A DNA stretch of 55,221 nucleotides from Halonatronum saccharophilum DSM 13868 (GTDB lineage Bacteria; Bacillota; Halanaerobiia; Halobacteroidales; Halobacteroidaceae): assembly GCF_000517025.1 (NCBI RefSeq), contig NZ_KI912096.1:6931-62151 (forward strand), read 5' to 3'. The translations under genes were made by a program, and so were the position numbers. The notes beneath the pieces were generated by a model. That model did no database searches. It was not told where the DNA came from and saw only the letters and a list, made by a program, of their open reading frames with translations. Shown here in pieces: positions 32,561 through 41,300 of the stretch (positions within the stretch are counted from its first letter, which is position 1; each line of letters begins with the position of its first letter).

Positions 32561-32926
32561 ATGAGAAAAGATAAGAGCGCAGCTTACCAGAAGTCTTTTA
32601 AGTTTGCTGTTAGGGTGGTTAATCTTTATAAGTATTTGTGTGATGAGAAGAAGGAGTATGTATTAAGTAAGCAGGTATTGAGATCTGGAACTAGTATTGG
32701 GGCCAACATTAGAGAAGGGTTGGAGGGTCAGAGTGATAGGGATTTTATCTCTAAGTTTTCTATCTCTTTAAAAGAGGCTGTAGAGACAGAGTACTGGATT
32801 GAGTTGTTGTGTGCTACAGATTATTTGAATGTGAAGATGAAGGAGTCATTATTAAATGAGTTAGAAGAGATAATTAAAATACTGACCGCTTCAATAAAAA
32901 CTGTAAAACAAAGAATGAGCAATTAG
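32561..32926 (+). CDS. Four-helix bundle protein (23S rRNA intervening-sequence family)
   Basis: 121 residues, all helical: AAYQKSFKFAVRVVNLYKYL, SKQVLRSGTSIGANIREGLE, FISKFSISLKEAVETEYWIE, then a C-terminal helix. The RSGTSIGANIREG and KEAxETxYWIELL blocks are the family signature. Such proteins were first seen in insertions of 23S rRNA and later as free-standing genes on mobile DNA; their function is unknown. Start ATG 32561 after GGTGGAGG; the longer frame lacks support. Finding it where tail genes should start suggests insertion associated with replacement or loss of that region. Confidence 0.85.
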   Translation: MRKDKSAAYQKSFKFAVRVVNLYKYLCDEKKEYVLSKQVLRSGTSIGANIREGLEGQSDRDFISKFSISLKEAVETEYWIELLCATDYLNVKMKESLLNELEEIIKILTASIKTVKQRMSN

Positions 32927-33095
32927 TTAAGTAATTAATATAAGTTTGTATTTTCATTAAGAAGACTTAGGTCTTCTTTTTTATTTGATTGTAGGTTTTC
33001 TTATCCCTTACCCCTTAGCCCTCAGGGTTTTAAAGAACAAAAACCCCTCGTGCGATTCCAAATCCAAAGGTGCCTCTATTCTCTGCTCTCAAGAG

Positions 33096-33500
33096 GTGAT
33101 TAAATTAGATAAGTTAGTAGATTGTTTTCATTATAGTGTGGGTGTGTTGGGGGCTTTTGTAAGTTATGGGTTGGGTGGTTATGATGGGGCTTTGGAGGTT
33201 TTGCTGTGGATGGTGGTTCTTGATTATATTACGGGACTGCTGTCTGCTTTTGTTTTGAAGGAGTTGGATAGTAATGTTGGTCGGGGTGGTATTGCTAGGA
33301 AGGTGGGATTGTTCTTTACTGTAGCGATTGCTCATTTGGTAGATGGAGCCTTAGGAAGTGGTGGAATGGTAAGGCAGATGGCGATATGGTTTTATATCTC
33401 TAAGGAGGGGATTAGTGCTTTGGAGAATCTGGGCCAAGCTGGGGTGCCGATTCCTGAGTCTCTTAAGAAGTCACTTAAGCAAATAGAAAAACAAAAATAG
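33096..33500 (+). CDS. Phage holin (toxin-secretion/lysis holin family)
   Basis: About 134 residues with three membrane segments and the family blocks VLDYITGLLSAFVLKELDS and GGIARKVGLFFTVAIAHLVD. Holins open the membrane for the amidase encoded next. The frame extends upstream to 32985, but that part reads through an inverted heptamer repeat (FLIPYPLA) and a hairpin repeat. The start is therefore placed at or near GTG 33096, within AAGAGGTGATT. Confidence 0.88.
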   Translation: MIKLDKLVDCFHYSVGVLGAFVSYGLGGYDGALEVLLWMVVLDYITGLLSAFVLKELDSNVGRGGIARKVGLFFTVAIAHLVDGALGSGGMVRQMAIWFYISKEGISALENLGQAGVPIPESLKKSLKQIEKQK

Positions 33501-33606
33501 GTCAAAGTCAAAAGATTAATTAACCACGAATGGACACTAATTTACACTAATAAAAGAATTAAAAAAGAGATCAAATAAAGAAATCTTTAAAGGTGGTGAG
33601 CAGTTA

Positions 33607-34125
33607 ATGAAAATCATCATAGATGCTGGGCATGGGGGTAGTGATAGTGGTGCTGTCGGTGAGTTTTCTTGTGAGAAGGATATTACTTTGAAGTTGGCTA
33701 AGGTGGTTGGATTTTTGTTGGAGCATTTGGGTTATGAGGTGAGGTTGACTAGGGATGGGGATTATCTTCCTACTTGGGCTGAGAGGGTGGAGTCTAAGAA
33801 GGAGGATATTTTTATTTCTATTCATTGTAATGGAGCACCTAATCCTTCGGCGCAGGGGATTGAGACTTTTTATTATAAGGGGAGTGAGAAGGGTGAGGCG
33901 TTGGCCCGGTCTATTCAGGGTAGTTTGATTGAGGCTACTAAGGGGGTGGATAGGTTTGTTAAAGAGAACGATAATATGTATGTATTGAGGAGGACCAGGT
34001 GTCCTGCTGTGTTGGTGGAGGTTGGGTTTATCACTAACGAGTATGAGGAGAAGTTACTTAATTCGGCTGATTATCAGTTGAAGTTAGCGCTGGCAGTAGT
34101 GCAAGGGATAAGGGATAAGGGATAA
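33607..34125 (+). CDS. N-acetylmuramoyl-L-alanine amidase (Amidase_3 endolysin)
   Basis: 172 residues, all catalytic domain: IIIDAGHGGSDSGAVG (first zinc His), an acidic Glu in the EKDITLK region, SIHCNGAPNPSAQGIETFYY (third His) and PAVLVEVGFITNEYE (catalytic Glu). It cleaves the bond between muramic acid and the stem peptide. There is no cell-wall binding domain. The last residues, QGIRDKG, and the stop codon come from a heptamer repeat, so a former C-terminal binding domain may have been cut off. The holin lies just upstream, so the two form the lysis cassette. Confidence 0.93.
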   Translation: MKIIIDAGHGGSDSGAVGEFSCEKDITLKLAKVVGFLLEHLGYEVRLTRDGDYLPTWAERVESKKEDIFISIHCNGAPNPSAQGIETFYYKGSEKGEALARSIQGSLIEATKGVDRFVKENDNMYVLRRTRCPAVLVEVGFITNEYEEKLLNSADYQLKLALAVVQGIRDKG

Positions 34126-34169
34126 GGGATAAGGCGGGAAATTTTGTTATTAGAAATTGGGGGGATAGG

Positions 34170-34544
34170 ATGTTAGAAATGGTTATTGATTTGGTAGGGA
34201 GTTTGGTTGAGTGGTTGTCTCTGTTGAGTTTGGTGATTATGGTGTTGGTTAGGTGGAAGCCTGGGTTGGATCCTTATTTTAGGAAGGGTGCTGTGATCTT
34301 GGCTGAGGTTGATGATGTGATTGATGGTATTCTGTTGGAGTTCCCTGAGAACAAGTCACTTATGACTATTAATGACTTGGTGAGTGGAGTGTTGGAGAAA
34401 TTAGAGAAGGCTGGTTATAAGGTTGATGATGAGGATAGGCAGAAGGTTGAGAATAGGTTGAAGGCTAAGGTTAAGAGGGAGGAAGGTTTGAGGTTGGAGA
34501 GGGGTGGTGGGGAGTATAGGTTAAGATATAGTGGGGAGTTTTAA
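34170..34544 (+). CDS. Hypothetical lysis-region protein with N-terminal membrane helix, 124 aa
   Basis: An N-terminal hydrophobic helix (VIDLVGSLVEWLSLLSLVIM) is followed by a charged helical region (GVLEKLEKAGYKVDDEDRQK) and a basic C-terminus with Gly-Gly. GGGGGGATAGG precedes the ATG. It follows the amidase, so an accessory lysis role such as a spanin-free antiholin is conceivable, but no family is recognised. A terminator follows. Confidence 0.6.
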   Translation: MLEMVIDLVGSLVEWLSLLSLVIMVLVRWKPGLDPYFRKGAVILAEVDDVIDGILLEFPENKSLMTINDLVSGVLEKLEKAGYKVDDEDRQKVENRLKAKVKREEGLRLERGGGEYRLRYSGEF

Positions 34545-34609
34545 TTACAAGGGATAAGGTGTAGGAAAGCAATAGTTAAGAGCCAACTTTAATATTATAG
34601 TAGGATAAA

Positions 34610-34648
34610 AATAGGGTGCAGACTTAAGTTGCACCTTATTTTTTATTT
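34610..34648 (+). terminator. Intrinsic terminator ending the phage-type module
   Basis: AATAGGGTGCA pairs with TGCACCTTATT (one G-U) around GACTTAAGT, followed by a T-rich run. It marks the right end of the head/lysis transcription unit. Confidence 0.88.
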
Positions 34649-34951
34649 TTTGGACAGTAAAAGATTATAAGATGAAGCATAAGTTGATTTTAGTTGTTTA
34701 GTATCAAATACCTTTAGAATTTTATATAGATGGATTGTCAAATTGAAGAGCATATATGATATTTATTTTTTAGTATTAAATGGCATCAAATGAAGGATTA
34801 TTAAAATCTAACACGAAATTAAGAAGTGTATGGTATTAAATTAGGTTATCTAAAACACATACCGGTACTACCATTAATTTATTTTACATAATTATTATTC
34901 TAAAAATGGGTAATATAAACAAAGAGTCATTTTAATATCAGGAGGGGTTAA
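34649..34951. other. Upstream region of the ssp defence island
   Basis: No gene is seen. A nonamer GTATYAAAT (or one-base variant) occurs at 34701, 34773, 34783 and 34833, and a short ACCGGT palindrome lies near 34861. These may be operator sites, but no good -35/-10 pair at standard spacing was found by eye. The sspF ribosome binding site AGGAGGGG is at 34941. Confidence 0.45.
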
Positions 34952-36832
34952 ATGGATACTATAAGTTCAATCGATAATATTAGTAGGTTATTTTCCTTGC
35001 AAGCTTCATCAAAAAACTCTGTTGTATCAGAAGAAAAGTTATCAAGTCTACAAAGTAAGATGTATATTGAATCAAAATTAGATGCTTTTTTAAAGGAATA
35101 TTGTATAAATGGCTTAGAAGATAACGAGACTAAGTTAGTTATTTTATCTGGAAATGCTGGAGATGGAAAATCGATGGCCTTAAGAAAGTTAAAAGATAAT
35201 TTAAAAGGTGAAGGAATTAATAAGGAAAAAATATATGCTAATGCTGATGCTACTCAAACTGATTCTCCTAACCAGAATTTAAATGAAAAGTTAATAAGTT
35301 TTTTTAATAACTTCCTTAGAGATCATAAAAAAAACAACCCAAAGATTTATATCATAGCTATGAATGTTGGAATAGCTATAAAATTTTTTAATTCAATAAA
35401 GTTTAGAAAAGTTTGCGAGGAAGATAAGAGGTTTTGTTTTATAAAGAATTTTATATTCAATGAATTAAATATAAGAAAACTAGATGGATATTTAAAAGAT
35501 AACTATGAGGAACTTCATAGTAATATACTAGTAGTTAATTTTGATTTAAGATGTTTAGTAAACCCTAATATTAATGGTGTAGGAAAGAATCAATTATCAT
35601 TTTTTAGACAAATGATAGAAAGAATATATGAATTAGTAGATATGAATAAATGTAATAATTGTAAAAGCAATTCATGTCCTATTTATTTTAACTTAGTAGC
35701 GTTTCAATCATCTAAAATATTAGATAAAATAGAGAATATTTTGTTTAAAGTTTTTCTTTATAATAAAGTACACTTGACTCCCAGAAATGTTTGGGATTTT
35801 ATATATATCGTTTTAACAGGTGGAGAACCTAAATATATAAATGCTACTTCAAGAATAAAAGAAGATTATAATAATCCATGTGATTTTTTCAACAAAAATA
35901 ATAAGGATGATTATTTTAACTTTTTATTTTATAATAATATTTTTGATAATAATTCAGAGAATGCTATCTTTAAATTTATTAGGAGTTCTATTGAGAAGTT
36001 TGACCCTACATATATAGGTAATAAAGAACTAGAATTATTAAAAATATTAGCTAATTCTAACTCAGAACATTTTTTAGAGGTATTAAAGGAAAAAGCAAGT
36101 GATTTTAATATTAAAGGTTTAAATAGCAAAGAAAATTTAGAACTAATCTTTAAACCAATTATAAGAAGTCAAGATAACTTCAAATCTAAATTAATGAAGA
36201 ATATTTGCAGATATATATACTTTTTCAATGATAATGATGAAAGTAAAATTCAAGATATATTAGTTACTGATTTTTCTCAAATATTAGATTCTAATTATTT
36301 TAATTCTTTTTATAAGTGTTTAAAAGCTGAAAGAGAAATGATGCTTAATAAAAGTAGAAGTAGTTTCGATACAAATGTTTTAAAGATGATAAGGAGTGTA
36401 TTAGTAAGTACCTTTGGAAGTAAATTATCAGATCAAAGAATTATTCAGTTAGAGACTGTTACTACAAGAAGTAAAGGAAGACTATTAGGGAAAGTAAAAA
36501 TTAAAATGGATACAAAACCCCATGTGCAATCTTATTGGCAGGATAGTAGTGTAGTAGAAGCGTTAGACTTTTTTCCTAATCAATTTACAGTAATGATTAA
36601 TGAAAATTATTATTTAGAAGTAACTTTAGATTTATTTGAATTAATTGTCTTGGCTAATAGTGGATATAATATCTCAAGTATTGACTTAGAGAGGTTTAAT
36701 CAGCTTGAAGTTTTAAGTAAAAAGCTTATGTCACAAGAAATATATAAAGATACTTCAATTTTTTATGAAATCAATCATGAGTATTATAAATTAGAGAAAG
36801 ATATAGGTGTAGAATTTAGGAAGATAAAGTAA
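34952..36832 (+). CDS. sspF: SspF/DptF-like PT-dependent restriction ATPase
   Basis: 626 residues. Walker A SGNAGDGKSM lies near 66-75, as in the DptF (DndF) family of phosphorothioate-dependent restriction proteins. A cysteine cluster CNNCKSNSCP lies near 234-243. The remainder is helical and A+T-rich in codon use. It is the first gene of the operon and ends 12 bases before sspG. SspFGH has been reported to damage DNA lacking phosphorothioate and to block phage replication. The family call rests on size, the Walker motif and gene order F-G-H. Confidence 0.82.
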   Translation: MDTISSIDNISRLFSLQASSKNSVVSEEKLSSLQSKMYIESKLDAFLKEYCINGLEDNETKLVILSGNAGDGKSMALRKLKDNLKGEGINKEKIYANADATQTDSPNQNLNEKLISFFNNFLRDHKKNNPKIYIIAMNVGIAIKFFNSIKFRKVCEEDKRFCFIKNFIFNELNIRKLDGYLKDNYEELHSNILVVNFDLRCLVNPNINGVGKNQLSFFRQMIERIYELVDMNKCNNCKSNSCPIYFNLVAFQSSKILDKIENILFKVFLYNKVHLTPRNVWDFIYIVLTGGEPKYINATSRIKEDYNNPCDFFNKNNKDDYFNFLFYNNIFDNNSENAIFKFIRSSIEKFDPTYIGNKELELLKILANSNSEHFLEVLKEKASDFNIKGLNSKENLELIFKPIIRSQDNFKSKLMKNICRYIYFFNDNDESKIQDILVTDFSQILDSNYFNSFYKCLKAEREMMLNKSRSSFDTNVLKMIRSVLVSTFGSKLSDQRIIQLETVTTRSKGRLLGKVKIKMDTKPHVQSYWQDSSVVEALDFFPNQFTVMINENYYLEVTLDLFELIVLANSGYNISSIDLERFNQLEVLSKKLMSQEIYKDTSIFYEINHEYYKLEKDIGVEFRKIK

Positions 36833-36844
36833 AGGAGGACAAGT

Positions 36845-38332
36845 ATGGCTAGGTGGAATAAGTATATTAATGATTTTTACTATCCAGAGAATACTTCAGC
36901 AGACGCACCAGAAAAAATATTATATTTCTTTATTCGTAAAGGGTTATGTAGTAATATTGAAGATGTTGGGATAGCTAGAGGTAAAGAAGATGAATGGAGA
37001 AAGATTTTTGAAGAAATAGAATTTGAATCTAATATAAAAGGTTTAAAGAATGATTTTATAGATCATTATTTAATTCGTTTACAACAAGGCCGTAAAGGAG
37101 TTTTCCCTGTTCCTTTTCATGTAGATATTCCTTCTACTTTTAGACCATATAGTAGCAAGAGTGGTCGAAATATGACAAATAAAGGTTTTAGCAGTAAGTT
37201 TCTACTCACCTTTTTTTATAATGGCCAAGGAATTAATTATGAATTAATTCAAAAGTTATGGGATGTATTAGCTAATGAAGAAGGATTAAATTACTATGAA
37301 CGTTTTTTATTAGAAGGGGTAAGAAAGTTAAAAAATGGAACTGAAATGTATAAGTTAAAATCTAAAGAGACAATAGAAAAAGAACTTAATAAAAAAATAG
37401 ATAAGTTTAAATGTAAATATCAAACTAAACAATTTCAAAGAGATTTAAAGTATATACTGGATTTATCATTGCCTCGTGTAGAAAAGATTAATTGGATTCA
37501 AAACTTAATGTATTTTCATTTATCTACCTATATGTTAAGGATATTTTATATTATCAAAAAAGAAGAAGAAGATTTTTTAAATGCTGATATGGATTATTGT
37601 TCTAGGTGCAAAGGCTTAAATGAATGTCCATTTAAAAGTAGAGTTATTACAAAGTCTTCTCTTACAGGCAATAATAGAGAATTTAAATTCATTAAGCAAG
37701 AATATAAAATGTTAATGAATGATGTATTAATTAAAGGATATTATAGGTTTATTGCTTTTAATCAATTGATAGAGACCTATAAAAATTTAAATAATGGTAA
37801 AGAACCTGAAAATTCAAGAGATATTTCTAAATTATATAAAGAAAGACAAAAAGAGTTTATTGCAGTTACATATAGAAGGTTATCTAGTTATGATAAATTG
37901 ATAGAACTAGTTGATCTTGAAGATTTTTCATTAGATTCAGTAGATAATAATATCTTTAATATTATTTATGAAATATATAAAAGGTACTATGAGGTTAAAG
38001 GATCTCGTAGTGCTAATAATGCTACTATTCAAGTTTATAACAAGTTAGCTGGAGATAAGATGGGTTGTAACTATCTTAGGTCTGGGGGGAGAGGAGATAA
38101 TTATTATAGGTTAGATACAGAATTTTTATCTTTTATAACAAATATAATTATTGGTTCTGAGCACCAACAGATGTTATTAGAAGATTTTTGGAATGAACTT
38201 CAAATTAGAGGTTTTACGTATTCTTCTAAAAGAGAGAAAGAAAGTATAGAGAAGCAACTTTCTTTATTAGGACATTTAGATAGAAAATCAGATGCTGGTG
38301 AGAGTCAGTATGTTAAGAAGACAATAGGTTAA
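36845..38332 (+). CDS. sspG: SspG/DptG-like PT-dependent restriction protein
   Basis: 495 residues with no P-loop. It starts MARWNKYINDFYYPEN, has a cysteine cluster CSRCKGLNECPFKS near 252-265, and is otherwise basic and helical. Size and position between the F and H genes are those of DptG in the phosphorothioate-dependent restriction complex. The cysteine cluster resembles that of the F protein, so a zinc or iron-sulphur site in both is possible. GGAGGAC precedes the ATG. Its catalytic role is not established by anything visible. Confidence 0.78.
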   Translation: MARWNKYINDFYYPENTSADAPEKILYFFIRKGLCSNIEDVGIARGKEDEWRKIFEEIEFESNIKGLKNDFIDHYLIRLQQGRKGVFPVPFHVDIPSTFRPYSSKSGRNMTNKGFSSKFLLTFFYNGQGINYELIQKLWDVLANEEGLNYYERFLLEGVRKLKNGTEMYKLKSKETIEKELNKKIDKFKCKYQTKQFQRDLKYILDLSLPRVEKINWIQNLMYFHLSTYMLRIFYIIKKEEEDFLNADMDYCSRCKGLNECPFKSRVITKSSLTGNNREFKFIKQEYKMLMNDVLIKGYYRFIAFNQLIETYKNLNNGKEPENSRDISKLYKERQKEFIAVTYRRLSSYDKLIELVDLEDFSLDSVDNNIFNIIYEIYKRYYEVKGSRSANNATIQVYNKLAGDKMGCNYLRSGGRGDNYYRLDTEFLSFITNIIIGSEHQQMLLEDFWNELQIRGFTYSSKREKESIEKQLSLLGHLDRKSDAGESQYVKKTIG

Positions 38333-38345
38333 GGAGGGAAGTTTT

Positions 38346-41300
38346 GTGGTAGAGGTTAGCCCATTAGATGATTTTTTAGCAAGTAAAATCAAGAATAGAT
38401 GTTTAGATTTATTATCTAAAGAACAAGATAAAGAGTATTTTCTGGTCTTTTCAGGTTTGTTAGAAACTTTAAGGTTTGAATATAATAAGGGCTTTATGAG
38501 TGAAGATGAAAATAGGGTTATTTCTTATGATCTTGATCAATTAGAGAGTAAAATTTATAATTCAATCTTTATTAAATTATTTGAAGATAATAATGCTCGT
38601 GAAAAGAAAGTGAAGGATGGAATAAATGCATTAACATATAATCACGAAGGGGAAGAATTAAGATTAATTCCTTATTTAGTTGATAACAAAACAGAAAATA
38701 TAAACAATATTGGAAACAGAGGTTTTGCTGGTAAATTAAGAGATGACCAAGAACTTCGTAGTGATAATACTTGTATTATAATATTTGATATTAATCCTAT
38801 TGAAACTTTACAAACGGCTTCTGATGGTAATATTTTAAAAGAGATTTTTAGCAAAGATAAATTAAAAGGAGATTTAAGAGATGAGAATTCTCCTAAATGG
38901 TACAACGAATTAGTTAAAACTTTCTTTAACGATAATTTTTTGCACAGCTTAAATATTATTGAAAGGTTAAATAAGCTATATGAGATAAAAAACAGTGGTT
39001 ATAAAAAGTCACTTAATAATTATATTAAAGAATATAGGTTACCATTATTTTCAATAAAGAACGAAAAAGAATCAGAGAATGATATTATAAAAGATAACTA
39101 TAAATTATATTGTAAAGTTAATAGTGAAATGATTGAGCCAGTAACTATGAACTTCAAGAAGAAAGTGTTAGACAAATTAAATTTTGCTTCTTTGCCAGAA
39201 GAAATTGATGAAAATTTAATTGAAGAAATTTTACGTAATGAGAGTTTGCATTTGTCACCTTTATATGAAATAGAAGAAATAAATTATAGCGTAGCGAAGA
39301 ACCTTTTTGAGAATAAAGGTCCTTCAAAGGTAAAGGGAATTGAGGTTGAACCTAATAATAAAATTTATGAAGAAATTAAAAGTAACAAAAACAAAGTAGA
39401 GGGGTTTATAAATAAAGGTAATTTGAGGAGTTTAAAAGTAAAACTCAAAGGTGAGATTAATGATCAAGATAAGTTTTTTGTTCATTATTATTTTAATAAT
39501 CAAAAGAAGGATCAAGTAAAAACAAAGAAAATAATTAGTGGAAAATGTGAAATAGAATTAGATGATATTAATAAATTTCAAACATTAAATATAGTAGTTA
39601 ATCAAAATAAGAAAAAAATTACTAAAGCATTAATTAAAGGTAAGTTCATCTTACAAGAGGAAGCTAGTGAAATTATCATTCCAGAGATTGAGGGAAAGGT
39701 TGAGTTAGAAGAAGGAGAATTATATCCGACTTTAGTTATGAAAAATGCTGAAGAGATAAAAAACATCAGTTGTACGGTAGTTGGAGAATTAGGATCTAGA
39801 AGTAAAGAAAACTGTAAACTAACTAGAGATGAAGAACTAGAAGATGATAAAATTAAATACAATTTACTTTATAATGGCAAGGAAATTACAAAGGTAATAA
39901 TTAGAGAAGAAGAAGATGAACCTTCTAGTTATAAGCATTTACTATCTTTTATAGCTGAAAAAGGAATAGAAACCATTACAGATATTAAATTTAAATCTGA
40001 TGAATATACTACATTTACTTATAAAAACAAATTATACAACTGTGAAGTAGATGAAAAATTTAATGAATTATTGAAAAGATATGATTTAAGTAGCCTTAAT
40101 GAGCTATATAGATTATTATTAAACAATCCTAATGAATATTATTTAGTTATTAATGAAGGGTTTAAAGAGTGTATTAGTTCACAAGCAGATGATGTATTAA
40201 AGATGCGAAGTGAAGTTTTAAAATCTTTCAAGTCTATTTATGATAGACGAGAAATTGACTTAAAAGAAGCTTTGGATGAACTTCATTATAAAATTAATTC
40301 TTATTTAAAACTTTTTAAGAAAAAAGTTAGAGAAATACCTGAGTTGGTTAAAGTAGATATTATAGAGATTGGAGATAAGCGTGTATTATCACCCTTTGCA
40401 CCAATTAATCTGTCTTTTTACTTACTATGTTGGCATAATATATATGATGGAGCAAATATTGAATTATTAAAGAATGCTGACAACTCGGAAGTTTTTAAGT
40501 ATATACAAGGTGAGGATAGTTGGTATGTGGCTCAAAGTAGTCCTGCATTTTTATGGCTATATTATACTCCAGAGAGTGCAGTTAACAGCTTTGGAGTTGA
40601 AAAATATTTAAGTTCAGTTATAAAGAATAAGATTAAGCATCTATCAGATATTTATCCTTATTTATTTAGTACAAATAACCAGACAATACATATTGGTTTT
40701 TTAAATCCAGGGGACTCTAGGTTTATTTTAGAGGGGATAGAGAGTTATTTAAAACACTTTAAAAGTAAAAGAGGGAATTTAGATGAAATCCCTCGATTTC
40801 ATATTAGTTTGATATATGATGAATGTAAAAGAGATAACTATTGTACTTTAGATGATTTGTTTGAAAGAGGAGCTAATACATTCGTTGAAGAATTTTTTAT
40901 TAATAAGATATCATATTCTAAAACTAATTTTAAAGATATAGATATGAATAAAAGTCATTTTTATCATTTGTTTTTTATTAAGGACCTTTTTGAAGTAGAT
41001 AATAATTCTGTGAATATGTTTAATCAGGAAGAAAAATACCTCAATACTTATTTTGCTAATGGAGTTAATTGTTATCCATTAACTAAATCTGAGTATAAAG
41101 CAAATCATGTTACTTATACTGCATATTCTAATTATAAGTCATCATTAGAAAATAAAGATAAAAGTATTTTTGCAAACTTATTAGAAGTTACTAATGCTTT
41201 TTATCCACAAGCATTCATTGCTAATATAGCAACTAACAATCATAGATTGAGAACAGTTAATGTAACTCCGGAAAATATTCCTGATAACTTGATAAATCAA

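Noticed and set aside
32985-33095. Longer N-terminus for the holin
   Set aside because: It would encode an inverted heptamer (FLIPYPLA) and a hairpin repeat. Holins of this family start near LDKLVDCF-like sequence.
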